39,985 bases of DNA from Ancylomarina longa (GCF_003996985.1 NZ_RJJX01000027.1:1-39985), one strand, 5' to 3'; shown: positions 1 through 8,416, counted from the first letter of the stretch. Notes: generated by a model not told the origin, from the letters alone. Numbers and translations are program-made.

Positions 1-38
1 ACCCCTTTCAAAACCCCCGCCTTACGTTTAAAGCGGTG

Positions 39-46
39 CAAAGATA
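39..46 (-). promoter_or_regulatory. Promoter -7 element reading out of the left edge
   Basis: On the minus strand this reads TATCTTTG, a perfect match to the Bacteroidota -7 consensus TAnnTTTG, followed by CACCG. No clear TTTG -33 box is visible at the expected spacing. It would transcribe whatever lies left of position 1, which is not in the window. Confidence 0.5.
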
Positions 47-301
47 AATCATTTATTTCCCCATTTCCTAATCCAATTCTTATCTTTTTCCTGCCTCACA
101 CCTTAACATCCTGTGAACCTGATCGAAAAATTTTAAGAAAAGTAATTAGGGAATACAATAATTGCTCCCCAAAGCTGAATTATCAATTTTTATCTGATCT
201 AAAACGAACTAAATCTTAGAATTAAAATTAGTTCCTTAAGAAGTTAAAACGTTTAAAAGAGTTTTGAGGAATTACAATCTTTAGAATAAAGTTCTAATAA
301 A

Positions 302-473
302 ATGGAAATAGAAACCATTAACGAGCGTTAGGGATTGAAGTGGAAACCCCACAGCGACATTCAAACATGCTGCACAAACTTAAAAAAAGAGCTTAATTTT
401 AAAGGAATAAATAGAACTATTAATGAAATAGAGCGAGGAGTTGGAATGAAAAGCCCGCCCGAAGGGAACGCCC
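302..473 (+). ncRNA. Candidate structured non-coding element
   Basis: The element begins with a small hairpin (AATGG/CCATT, 301-319) and contains two imperfect direct copies of one sequence: GAGCGTTAGGGATTGAAGTG (324-343, continuing to CCCC at 350) and GAGCGAGGAGTTGGAATG (431-448, continuing to AAAGCCC). The first copy can fold as GTGG-loop-CCAC (340-352). The second ends in CCCGAAGGGAACGCCC, which can form alternative GGG/CCC hairpins. From memory, similar GGGATTGAA...GAAAGCCC...GGGAACGCCC elements recur between genes in Flavobacteriia, but I cannot name an RNA family. The strand is chosen from that resemblance. It could also be a dispersed repeat rather than an expressed RNA. Confidence 0.35.
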
Positions 474-567
474 AATTATAACTTACAATTTAAATGTAAT
501 TTCGAATCCTGGAAATCTAAAACCAAAAACCTTCTCGGTAGGAAGAGTTTGTAAATATATAAGGATA

Positions 568-1092
568 CTATAAATCTTTTTGCGATTTTTTCTGATCGCG
601 CTTTATTTGCCAGGGAAAGTTATTCCCATGAGAAGCTCCGAATTCTTTAGCAGTAATCTCCTTTACTTTCATTTGATATACTTCCACATTTTGAACAGCG
701 GGTGCGCTATACTTAAATGCTCTGTTGGTATAATTCCCCATTAATATATTTAAGGCATCCACTTTTTGTTCGATTTCGTTAATAAATTCGATTCTTCCGC
801 GGGAAACAACGCTTTTCCCTTTCATGCGATAACTACACGCCATATGTGCATCCTGGTAAGCCAATTCCGGTGGAGTACAAAAGGTGATACAAACTTCAGG
901 ATTGATCTTCAAGGAATCGATCAATTTACCAAAATTGGTGCCATGCAAATAGACGTAATCCTCCTTAAAGCCGAAATTCATTGGTACAACATATGGTTTT
1001 CCTTCCGTGTCGATAACACCAACAAAACAAATATCACAGGATTGAATAATTTCTTCGATTTGCTCTTTTCCTTTTATAAATATGGTTTTCAT
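568..1092 (-). CDS. Pyridoxamine 5'-phosphate oxidase-like (Nim-type) flavin protein
   Basis: This 174-residue cytoplasmic protein has the split-barrel flavin fold of the Nim/pyridoxamine-phosphate-oxidase-like family. Family hallmarks visible are the early strand pair ending in YVVPMNFGF (34-42), the YLHGTNFGKLIDSL segment (48-61), where the family binds FMN, and the SVVSRGRIEF strand (94-103) followed by a helix and KVKEITAKEF (142-151). Family members bind FMN or heme and some reduce nitroimidazoles; the substrate here is unknown. The ATG at 1092 gives a full-length protein. It lies 39 nt downstream of dnaG on the same strand and is probably co-transcribed with it. The C-terminal about 20 residues are charged and look disordered. 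Confidence is high for the fold and low for a specific reaction. Confidence 0.85.
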   Translation of the reverse strand: MKTIFIKGKEQIEEIIQSCDICFVGVIDTEGKPYVVPMNFGFKEDYVYLHGTNFGKLIDSLKINPEVCITFCTPPELAYQDAHMACSYRMKGKSVVSRGRIEFINEIEQKVDALNILMGNYTNRAFKYSAPAVQNVEVYQMKVKEITAKEFGASHGNNFPWQIKRDQKKSQKDL

Positions 1093-1131
1093 TTGATATT
1101 TTATTAAATCTGAGATTTTGAATTGAAAAAT

Positions 1132-3087
1132 TTATAGTATGGTTCTATTTCCTAATTCCTTAGAAATTGCATTTTTTATTGAATCAAGCACCATTTTTTG
1201 CTTCATTAGTTCCATTAATCGATCAGGATTTCCAGATTCTTGTGCCTTTTGCATTTCGGCCAAAACCTCCTTTATTAAAAGATGTACTTTCTTTCCTTTA
1301 TATTCATTCACTAATTTTGGAACAATATCTTTTAATTTCATTTCTTCGGTCTCCACATAACTTTCGTTTCGAGTCCAAATTCCGCTCAATTGATATGGTT
1401 CACTCAATATATCCGCCGCTAGCTGACTCACTTTCTCGTTCGCATGATCGCGGAAAAATGTTTTTGCATTGAATTGTTTATTTCCTGTATTAGCTCCAAA
1501 TTGATCAAATACCATTTGATATAATGGATTTACGGATTCCAATTCATCATTTTTTAGTTCTGCTACAATAAAGTCTCCAACCAGAACATGAGTTTCGGTA
1601 CCCTCCTCATTTTTCTGTCGAAACAGCACTTCTTTTCCAAAATTTAAAAGAATACGTACCAAGGCTCTCTCCTCCAAATCACAATCATTCGCAGCTCTTA
1701 AGAATCCAGAATTTTCTGCCAATTTAGCAGATTCATTGATTCGATTTGTATCTCCTCTCTGATTCCTTTTCCAAGCTTCCTCTTTTTTCTTGTGGATTAT
1801 CTTATTGATCTCTGTATATAATATTCTTTCATCCACATTTAAAATAGCACTACATTCTTTGACATACACTGATCTAACGATGGCATCCGGAATAATTGCA
1901 ATTGAACGGACAATATCCAAAATAAGATTAGCACGTTTAACTGGATCATCCTCTGCTTCTTTTAATAGCAAATTGGTTTTAAAAACGATAAAATCAGATT
2001 CGTTTTGCTCAATGTATTGCATCAAATCACTAGCTCCCATGGTTCGGGAGAAGGAATCAGGATCCTCCCCTTCGGGTAGTAATAAGACTTTTACATTTAC
2101 CTCCTGTTCCAATACTAAATCGATTCCCCTAAGTGAAGCTTTAATTCCTGCGGCATCCCCATCATAAATAATAGTTACATGATTTGTAAAACGTTTAATC
2201 AATCGGATTTGATCGGGAGTTAATGCTGTTCCTGAGGAGGCAACCACATTCTCAATTCCTGCCTGATGTAAGGATAAAACATCGGTATATCCTTCCACTA
2301 AGAAACACTTGTCGTTTTGGACAATAGATTTCTTAGCCTGGTAAATACCATATAAGATTCGGCTTTTGTGATAAACTTCAGACTCCGGTGAATTTAGATA
2401 TTTAGCCGTTTTGACATCAGTTTTGAGAATGCGCCCACCAAAGGCAATTACTCTTCCTGCGATTCCATGAATTGGAAAAATTACCCTTCCCCGAAATCTG
2501 TCGAGCAGGCGATTTTCCTTATCAATACTTAAACCTGTTTTGACCAGATATTCTTTTTTATACCCACTATTAATAGCTTGTTTAGAAAAAGCATCCCATT
2601 CTTCCAGACAAAACCCTAACTGAAACTTTTTAATAATATCATCACGAAATCCTCTTTCCCGAAGGTAGCTCATTCCAATAGCCATACCTTGTTTGTGCTG
2701 AAGCAGGTTCATGGAAAATGATTTTTGAGCAAATGAATTTACAATCATCATACTTTCACGATCATTTTTCTGCTTTTCCTGCTCGGGAGAAAGTTCGCGC
2801 TCGACCACTTCAATATGATATTTCTTGGCGAGATATTTTAAAGCACCTACATAATCCAGATGCTCATGTTCCATGATAAAATTCACAGAATTCCCACCTT
2901 TTCCGCAACCAAAACACTTGTAAATGCCTTTGGCTGGAGATACAGTAAAGGATGGTGTTTTTTCATTATGAAAAGGGCACAGTCCTAAATAATTCACCCC
3001 TCGTTTTTTAAGCGTCACGAAATCGGAAATAACTTCTGTTATTTCCGCAACATCAAAAATACGAGCTACTGTTGGCTGATCAATCAT
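1132..3087 (-). CDS. dnaG: DNA primase DnaG
   Basis: This is the primase that lays down RNA primers for lagging-strand and origin synthesis at the replication fork, working with the DnaB helicase. The 651-residue length is normal. The CHC2 zinc finger is complete: C37, H40, C58 and C61 in the LCPFHNEKTPSF...YKCFGCGKGG context. A catalytic core follows, with a TOPRIM domain carrying the LVEGYTDVLSLHQAG segment and the DGDAAG metal-binding motif, then a charged helical C-terminal region expected to bind the helicase. The ATG at 3087 places the zinc finger at the usual distance from the N-terminus. A -33/-7 promoter immediately upstream suggests an almost leaderless transcript. The Nim-like gene follows 39 nt later. 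Confidence 0.97.
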   Translation of the reverse strand: MIDQPTVARIFDVAEITEVISDFVTLKKRGVNYLGLCPFHNEKTPSFTVSPAKGIYKCFGCGKGGNSVNFIMEHEHLDYVGALKYLAKKYHIEVVERELSPEQEKQKNDRESMMIVNSFAQKSFSMNLLQHKQGMAIGMSYLRERGFRDDIIKKFQLGFCLEEWDAFSKQAINSGYKKEYLVKTGLSIDKENRLLDRFRGRVIFPIHGIAGRVIAFGGRILKTDVKTAKYLNSPESEVYHKSRILYGIYQAKKSIVQNDKCFLVEGYTDVLSLHQAGIENVVASSGTALTPDQIRLIKRFTNHVTIIYDGDAAGIKASLRGIDLVLEQEVNVKVLLLPEGEDPDSFSRTMGASDLMQYIEQNESDFIVFKTNLLLKEAEDDPVKRANLILDIVRSIAIIPDAIVRSVYVKECSAILNVDERILYTEINKIIHKKKEEAWKRNQRGDTNRINESAKLAENSGFLRAANDCDLEERALVRILLNFGKEVLFRQKNEEGTETHVLVGDFIVAELKNDELESVNPLYQMVFDQFGANTGNKQFNAKTFFRDHANEKVSQLAADILSEPYQLSGIWTRNESYVETEEMKLKDIVPKLVNEYKGKKVHLLIKEVLAEMQKAQESGNPDRLMELMKQKMVLDSIKNAISKELGNRTIL

Positions 3088-3126
3088 ACGAACAAAAATA
3101 GAAAACCTAAAGGATAAAAATCAAAA
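3087..3126 (-). promoter_or_regulatory. dnaG promoter, nearly leaderless
   Basis: Read on the minus strand, TTTTG (3126-3122) is followed after 21 nt by TATTTTTG (3100-3093), matching the Bacteroidota TTTG/TAnnTTTG pair. The -7 box ends five bases before the dnaG ATG (3087), so transcription would start at or within a few bases of the start codon. Confidence 0.5.
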
Positions 3127-3289
3127 GAATACAAGATTTTAAAATTTTCACAATCCACTAATCCGTAAAAAACTGGAAATCATAGAATTCACACACAAGA
3201 TTGAAATAAAACAACCTTAATGCTATATTTTGAATGACATAATTTAATGAGTAAATTGAGTTTTTAAAACCTATTTACACAAAAAATAA

Positions 3290-4159
3290 ATGATATCAAT
3301 TGCAAAGAAATCAATAAAAAACCTAGTAATATCAATATTCATGGTTACTGTAGGATTTCATGCCTTTTCTCAAGAATCACTGCCGACAAAATTGGATTAT
3401 CAAAAGTTTTACAAAACGAAGACTCTTGTTGTATTGGAAAATTCCCCTTTTTCGGAATACAATGATAAAGTTAAAGAAGCAATAAAACAGAATTGGGTAC
3501 TTAATGAGTATGATTTTATCTCCAACGAAGAATTTGATCAGAAAAAAACGAATCCCAACTACTCGTTTCTGGTAACCAGCATTGTTACTTTTAATAAAGA
3601 TAAGACCAAGGCCCAATACAATTTTCTGAGTCTGTTACTTGGTGAAAAAGCAACTGATATCACTAATATGAAAGATCTTTGTTCTGTTCCAATGTCCTAT
3701 ATAAATGTAGATGAAGAAAATTATTTATATAAACTGGAATCTTTGATTCGATTCATTCAAAATCATGTTTCGATGGTTAGCAAAAATCCATCTATCATTT
3801 CAGATAATATATTAAAATATTACAATAAAAATATGGCTCAAGTAAAAAATAAAACTCTGTATATCACTCAGGAAGATTTACCTCCAAATACAAGATCAAT
3901 CTCCAAAATCAGAAAATTATATCCTGGTAGAGTTAAAATTGTTACTACACAGGAAATAGAGAAAGCCATCAACAACAAAAATAAAGATGTTGTTTTTCTA
4001 CACAAAGTTGGACCGGAGCAGAAAGGCCATAAAGCAAGGTGTTTTAAAATTATAATTGGTGCAGATGATGCAAAAATTTACTATTTTGATTATCACATGA
4101 TTAAAAATAAGCAAACCGATAGTTTTTTAGTTAGAGATTTCAAGAGATTATTAAACTAA
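3290..4159 (+). CDS. Secreted protein of unknown function
   Basis: I do not recognise this 289-residue protein. The N-terminus is a signal peptide: lysine-rich residues 1-11, a hydrophobic stretch to about residue 27 and a likely cleavage after FHAFSQ. The mature part has alternating strands and amphipathic helices, with a lysine-rich second half (KNKTLYITQEDLPPNT, then SISKIRKLYPGRVKIVTTQEIEKAI) that resembles an alpha/beta fold. No lipobox or T9SS tail is present, so it is probably periplasmic. It is the first gene of a tight plus-strand set: the sirtuin gene starts 7 nt after its stop and a lipoprotein gene follows. The ATG at 3290 is chosen because it directly precedes the signal peptide. 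Function unknown. Confidence 0.75.
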   Translation: MISIAKKSIKNLVISIFMVTVGFHAFSQESLPTKLDYQKFYKTKTLVVLENSPFSEYNDKVKEAIKQNWVLNEYDFISNEEFDQKKTNPNYSFLVTSIVTFNKDKTKAQYNFLSLLLGEKATDITNMKDLCSVPMSYINVDEENYLYKLESLIRFIQNHVSMVSKNPSIISDNILKYYNKNMAQVKNKTLYITQEDLPPNTRSISKIRKLYPGRVKIVTTQEIEKAINNKNKDVVFLHKVGPEQKGHKARCFKIIIGADDAKIYYFDYHMIKNKQTDSFLVRDFKRLLN

Positions 4160-4166
4160 ACATCAT

Positions 4167-4871
4167 ATGAAAAAGTTAGTGGTTCTAAGTGGTGCAGGAA
4201 TGAGTGCAGAAAGTGGAATTCGAACGTTCCGCGATATGGATGGCTTATGGAATCAATACGACATAATGGAAGTTGCCAGTCCTGAAGCATGGCACAAAAA
4301 CCCCGAGCTGGTTCATCAATTTTATAATGAAAGAAGAAAACAATTATTCGAATGCTCCCCAAACAGAGGCCACCAAATATTAGCGGAATTAGAGGGATAT
4401 TTTGACGTGGAGATCATAACACAGAATGTGGATGATTTACATGAACGATCAGGAAGTACCAAAGTCTTGCATCTGCATGGAGAATTAAAAAAAGCACGAA
4501 GTACGGTGGACTCAAGCTTAGTTTATAATTTAGATCACTGGGAACTTTCTCTGGAAGATAAATGCGAAAAAGGTTCTCCTTTACGCCCTCACATTGTCTG
4601 GTTTGGAGAAGCAGTTCCAGCGATTCAAAAAGCTTCAAAAATTGTATCTCAAGCAGATATTTTTATAATAATTGGTACTTCTCTGAATGTATATCCTGCA
4701 GCAGGCTTATTAGATTTTGTTCCTTTCAATACCAAAATTTATTTAATTGATCCCAATCAACCATCAATAAAAACAAACAAAAGAGTTACATTTATTCTAG
4801 AAAAAGCCAGTACCGGACTTGAAAATTTATTTAATATACTACTAAAAGAGTCCTCGTACAAGCAGGAGTAA
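4167..4871 (+). CDS. cobB: SIR2-family NAD-dependent protein deacylase
   Basis: Sirtuins remove acyl groups from protein lysines using NAD+, releasing nicotinamide and O-acyl-ADP-ribose. Visible family motifs are the NAD-binding GAGMSAESGIRTFRD (9-23), TQNVDDLHERSG (85-96), the catalytic histidine H104 in LHLHGEL, HIVWFGE (142-148) and GTSLNVYPAAGL near 170. A Y53-x-x-R56 pair (FYNERR) occupies the place where class III sirtuins bind succinyl/malonyl groups, so desuccinylase activity is plausible. The usual zinc-binding Cys-x-x-Cys pairs after HGEL are absent; only C133 remains in the region. The 234-residue length is normal. It lies 7 nt after a secreted unknown and 30 nt before a lipoprotein gene, probably in one transcript. 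The family call is secure; acyl specificity is inferred. Confidence 0.93.
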   Translation: MKKLVVLSGAGMSAESGIRTFRDMDGLWNQYDIMEVASPEAWHKNPELVHQFYNERRKQLFECSPNRGHQILAELEGYFDVEIITQNVDDLHERSGSTKVLHLHGELKKARSTVDSSLVYNLDHWELSLEDKCEKGSPLRPHIVWFGEAVPAIQKASKIVSQADIFIIIGTSLNVYPAAGLLDFVPFNTKIYLIDPNQPSIKTNKRVTFILEKASTGLENLFNILLKESSYKQE

Positions 4872-4901
4872 ATAATCAACGATTTTTTAAAAGGCAGTAA
4901 T

Positions 4902-5417
4902 ATGAAAAATATACTATTTGCAGTTCTTGTATTATTAAGCTTAAGTTCATGTAATCATTACGAATCAAAGGTATCTATCGGCTCTCCCAACACAACCATA
5001 AATTCTAATTTATTGGGGGAATGGATACTTGCTGAAGATCATAAAGATGGAGAGATATCTGGTTTTATCGATGTGTTAGCTTTTAATAAATCAGAATATC
5101 TGGTTCAGTTAATAGAATATGCAGATTCTTCCAATTATATGGAATCCATAATAAATATGAGGATGTTTGAAACAAAAATTAGGAACAGCACCTATCTTAA
5201 TCTACAATTTTTAGGAGACGACAACGATAAATCGTATATGATATATCGTTTCAAATCGATATCTGGTAATCGCTACAAGTTATATTATTTGTCAAAGGAA
5301 TTATTCCAAAAGGAGTTTCATAATTCGAAAGAATTTGAAGAATATGCAAAAACTCACTACAAAGAGTTTGATAAATCTTTTGAAGTGGAAGGAATTTTAA
5401 GCAGAAAAATAAAATAG
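4902..5417 (+). CDS. Lipoprotein of unknown function
   Basis: This 171-residue protein starts with a lipoprotein signal: a hydrophobic run and the lipobox LSSC with the modified cysteine at C17. The mature part opens with a GEW sequence (LLGEWILAED) followed by what look like successive beta strands (FIDVLAFNKSEYLVQLIEY, YLNLQFLGDD, SYMIYRFKSI, RYKLYYLSKE), a layout like small lipocalin-like lipoproteins, and ends in a charged helix (EFEEYAKTHYKEFDK). The lipocalin resemblance is only a guess from the GxW motif. It is the last gene of the 3290-5417 set, 30 nt after the sirtuin, and converges on the phosphate transporter gene. Confidence 0.75.
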   Translation: MKNILFAVLVLLSLSSCNHYESKVSIGSPNTTINSNLLGEWILAEDHKDGEISGFIDVLAFNKSEYLVQLIEYADSSNYMESIINMRMFETKIRNSTYLNLQFLGDDNDKSYMIYRFKSISGNRYKLYYLSKELFQKEFHNSKEFEEYAKTHYKEFDKSFEVEGILSRKIK

Positions 5418-5478
5418 TTCTCCAATGAATTACAATCCTTACCAACGCTATAAATTATTTAAACAAGAAAGGATCATT

Positions 5479-5508
5479 AAAAAAGCCAACTCCGAATAAC
5501 GAGCTGGC
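5479..5508 (-). terminator. Rho-independent terminator of the phosphate transporter
   Basis: On the minus strand GCCAGCTC pairs with GAGTTGGC (one G-U pair) around an 8-nt loop, followed by six T. It lies 41 nt beyond the stop of the gene at 5549-7825 and within the convergent gap with the lipoprotein gene. Confidence 0.8.
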
Positions 5509-5548
5509 CTTCTATTTATAAATATTTTACTTCTTAATTTTAGAATAA

Positions 5549-7825
5549 TTAATCGTCTTCTGAATCCAATTCTTCACCTGATAGTGTAGTAAAATCTCTG
5601 GAAGCTTTCAGAAGATTACCTGCATAAAGCGTTAGATTTTTGGTTTCATTTAGGATTCCTAAATAAAGAACCGTATTTCTCGTTCCAACCTTATCCGCTT
5701 TAATCCTACGAATTTGCTCTTTTCTTGATTTACGAATCGCTCTCAACAAATCCTTTTGCTTTGCAAAAACTTTATCAATTTGGTTCTCTTCGTAATCATT
5801 TTCTTTAAGCACCTGATTAATGGTTCTGAAGAAATCCTCCAATTTTGTCTGAATAGAATTCAGTTCATTAACCTGTTCCATTATTAATGCTTTATGGTTG
5901 TTATCCACATACTCAAAAGCAGGTTCCGCAATAAAATTAATCGCATGAGCAATTTCCCGAAGATAATCAATCAATTGCACGTAAAAAGGTCCTGTTGAAA
6001 TGCTATCTTCATTTAGTTTTTTCACGATAGAAGGAATTTGATCCTTCATTGCTTTCGCTTCCTTACCAAGTTTTCTAGCCTTTTTATTACACTCTTTTAA
6101 TTTTGCACGTTCTTCAAAAGCCAAGGCATTTATTATTTTTCCAAAAAGACTTGGAATTTTAACGGTTACCTTAGATACAGCGTGTGTAAGTTGATCAGAA
6201 GTAGTACCCTCAATAATAATTGAGTCATCTTCTTCCAATCCAGCCGCTCTGTTACTATTTTTCTTAAAGAAAACATGAGATCGCACAACAAAAATTAGAG
6301 CTAAGACAAGAAGTCCTAAAATGGCGAAACCACCAAGCCAATGAATTAAGGTGGCAAATATAAAGGCTGCAGAAAATGCAATAAATGCAGTAAAGAACCA
6401 ACCACCTATTACAGTAATCACTCCGGTAATTCTATAAACTGCAGAATCTCTTCCCCAAGCTCTATCGGAAAGTGATGTTCCCATAGCAACCATAAATGTA
6501 ACATAGGTTGTAGATAATGGTAATTTTAATGACGTTCCCATTGCAATTAGGATACTGGCAACTGTAAGATTAACAGAAGCTCGCAACATATCAAATGCCG
6601 GTTTATCCTTCGGATCTATTGTGCTTGCTGATGGTGCAGGCTGCGATAATCTACTCTCTAAGCTTTTCTGAATCACAGAAGGAAGAATTCGCTTCAAGCT
6701 ATTATTCGCAGAAATAGATCGTCTTACTACTAATCTTGCAAAAAATGAAGAACCAAATTTTTCGTCTCCTTCACTTTGGCTACTTAATCCAATTTCTGTT
6801 TCAGTAACTTTTCTTGCTTTCTTAGATAGAAAAAGAGTGACAATCATTATTATACCGGCAATCAGCAAAAGGTAGGTTTCTGTTTGTACTTTTTGCCCAA
6901 GAATCCCCATTGTCATTCCGTAAGGATCTGCACCAGGATTGGCTATAAATGCCTGAAATGATTTAAATCCAGCCAATGGCACACCAATAAAATTCACCAA
7001 GTCGTTACCAGCAAAAGCCATTGCCAAAGCAAAGGTTCCGACTAAAACGATTACTTTAAGAATATTCAATTTGGCAACTACAGCCAAGATTTGTAATATG
7101 ATTGTCCATCCAATAAAACATCCAAGCAGAATTGTAAACGTATTTGTTTTAATCCAAAGTAAAGTATCTGCTGTAATGAAAGAAGAACCTTTTGCTCCTT
7201 TAATTAAAATAAAATAGGTAATTGCAGTAACGGATAGTCCGCCAAAAATAGCCCCAAAATATTTAAATGCTTTTTCGTAATTGTGAGTAAATACCAAGCG
7301 GGTTAGATATTGTACCAAAGCTCCCGAAAAGAAGGCGATAACAACACTCATGAGAATACCCGTTATAATAGCCAGCGCTTTTGCCGAATTGATATAAGAC
7401 CCCAAGTCTACCATACTTTGATCTGGCGAATTCATTATTTTCACCACAGCGACAGCTACAGCAGCACCAAGTAATTCAAATACGATTGAAACGGTTGTTG
7501 AAGTAGGTAAACCAACAGTGTTGTAGAAATCCAACAGAATAATATCTGTAAGCATCACTGCCACAAAAATGATCATGATTTCGGCAAAATAGAAATGTTC
7601 GGGATGAAAAATACCCTTTCTGGCTACTTCCATCATTCCACTAGAAAATGTTGCACCAATCAAGACCCCCAGTCCTGCAATGGAAAGGATAACCCAACGA
7701 GGGGCAACCTTAGAACCAAAAGCAGAGTTAAGGAAGTTAACGGCATCATTACTAACCCCTACTATAAGATCAGAAATGGCAAGTGCAAAAAGCACCACTA
7801 CAATAAGTAAATAAAAGTTCTCCAT
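5549..7825 (-). CDS. Inorganic phosphate transporter (PiT family) with PhoU-like C-terminal domain
   Basis: PiT proteins carry phosphate, usually as a metal-phosphate complex with H+ or Na+, across the inner membrane. The two inverted signature repeats are visible: SDLIVGVSNDAVNFLNSAFGSK begins near residue 19, and AMAFAGNDLVNFIGVPLAG lies near 270. About ten or more hydrophobic segments run to about residue 520, interrupted by a charged cytoplasmic loop near 340-400. Unlike the common forms of about 420-500 residues, this 758-residue protein continues into a soluble helical tail (about 560-740) with repeated long amphipathic helices like PhoU/DUF47 proteins, a probable built-in regulatory domain. 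No separate PhoU gene is adjacent. It has its own terminator and a -7 element 25-32 nt upstream. Confidence 0.93.
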   Translation of the reverse strand: MENFYLLIVVVLFALAISDLIVGVSNDAVNFLNSAFGSKVAPRWVILSIAGLGVLIGATFSSGMMEVARKGIFHPEHFYFAEIMIIFVAVMLTDIILLDFYNTVGLPTSTTVSIVFELLGAAVAVAVVKIMNSPDQSMVDLGSYINSAKALAIITGILMSVVIAFFSGALVQYLTRLVFTHNYEKAFKYFGAIFGGLSVTAITYFILIKGAKGSSFITADTLLWIKTNTFTILLGCFIGWTIILQILAVVAKLNILKVIVLVGTFALAMAFAGNDLVNFIGVPLAGFKSFQAFIANPGADPYGMTMGILGQKVQTETYLLLIAGIIMIVTLFLSKKARKVTETEIGLSSQSEGDEKFGSSFFARLVVRRSISANNSLKRILPSVIQKSLESRLSQPAPSASTIDPKDKPAFDMLRASVNLTVASILIAMGTSLKLPLSTTYVTFMVAMGTSLSDRAWGRDSAVYRITGVITVIGGWFFTAFIAFSAAFIFATLIHWLGGFAILGLLVLALIFVVRSHVFFKKNSNRAAGLEEDDSIIIEGTTSDQLTHAVSKVTVKIPSLFGKIINALAFEERAKLKECNKKARKLGKEAKAMKDQIPSIVKKLNEDSISTGPFYVQLIDYLREIAHAINFIAEPAFEYVDNNHKALIMEQVNELNSIQTKLEDFFRTINQVLKENDYEENQIDKVFAKQKDLLRAIRKSRKEQIRRIKADKVGTRNTVLYLGILNETKNLTLYAGNLLKASRDFTTLSGEELDSEDD

Positions 7826-7849
7826 GTTATTAAGTTCGTAAATTCATCG

Positions 7850-7857
7850 CAAACATA
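7850..7857 (-). promoter_or_regulatory. Candidate -7 promoter element of the phosphate transporter
   Basis: The minus strand reads TATGTTTG, matching TAnnTTTG, 24 nt before the ATG at 7825. No clear TTTG box is visible at the -33 position, so this is a partial match only. Confidence 0.35.
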
Positions 7858-7933
7858 CTAACACATGAAGAACCTATTATTTCTAAACCATTATTTTTGT
7901 GTTAATTTAATGTAAAGTCATTGACTTAAACTG

Positions 7934-8296
7934 CTAATTATTACCAAATAAAAAATCAGCAGAAGCAACATTTAAAGCCATTGGAACATTGTTGATTACG
8001 CATGTTCGAATTAAAGTTTGAATATCATGCTCATGACCATGAGGAGTTTCCGCATCAATTAAAAAAACCACAACATCTACATTTCCCTCCAAAATTTGGG
8101 CAGCTAGTAAAATATCTCCACCATTAGGACCATGACCAAATGGTTCCACAACTAAATCCAACACCGAATTTATCAGTTCAGAAGTATTACTTGTACCAAC
8201 TAATTTATGTTTTTTTAATTCCTCTATATTTCTCTTCGCCCATGCCAGCATTACACTTTTTTTGGCATTATGAGCGACTAAAGCTATTGTCTTCAT
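7934..8296 (-). CDS. mgsA: Methylglyoxal synthase
   Basis: This enzyme converts dihydroxyacetone phosphate to methylglyoxal and phosphate, a bypass that relieves sugar-phosphate build-up and phosphate shortage. The 120-residue protein shows the family pattern: IALVAHNAKK at the start, VGTSNTSE in the phosphate-binding loop, GHGPNGGDILLAAQI with the GGD aspartate corresponding to the known catalytic residue, VVVFLIDAETPHGHEHDIQTLIR, and the closing NNVPMALNVASADFL. It is slightly shorter than E. coli MgsA (152) because of a shorter N-terminus, as in other short family members. It lies 108 nt upstream of the phosphate transporter on the same strand; a functional link through phosphate release is possible but not shown. 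Divergent from the SPOR lipoprotein pair. Confidence 0.9.
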   Translation of the reverse strand: MKTIALVAHNAKKSVMLAWAKRNIEELKKHKLVGTSNTSELINSVLDLVVEPFGHGPNGGDILLAAQILEGNVDVVVFLIDAETPHGHEHDIQTLIRTCVINNVPMALNVASADFLFGNN

Positions 8297-8368
8297 GATT
8301 TATTTTTTTATTGATTCGTTATTTAATATCTTTTCATTCAATAATTAGAACCTGATTACTGTATTGTA

Positions 8369-8416
8369 TTATAGATTATTCCCGCACAGTATTAATTGGC
8401 ATTCTTTATAGATTAT
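8369..8416. repeat. Two direct copies of TTATAGATTAT
   Basis: An 11-base sequence occurs exactly twice, at 8369-8379 and 8406-8416, in the gap between the divergent mgsA and SPOR lipoprotein genes. A start-to-start spacing of 37 nt fits two sites on about the same DNA face only loosely. In AT-rich DNA chance is possible. Confidence 0.3.

Larger units (their letters stand above)
1..567. other. Intergenic region without a protein gene
   Basis: No convincing coding frame lies here. The stretch holds a minus-strand -7 promoter element at 39-46 that would fire leftwards out of the window, a short hairpin TTAGAA/TTCTAA at 281-297, and the structured repeated element at about 302-473 described separately. 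The remainder is AT-rich with no pattern I recognise. Confidence 0.7.

Noticed and set aside
498-512. TTCGAATCC as a tRNA T-loop
   Set aside because: No acceptor, D or anticodon stem can be built around it.
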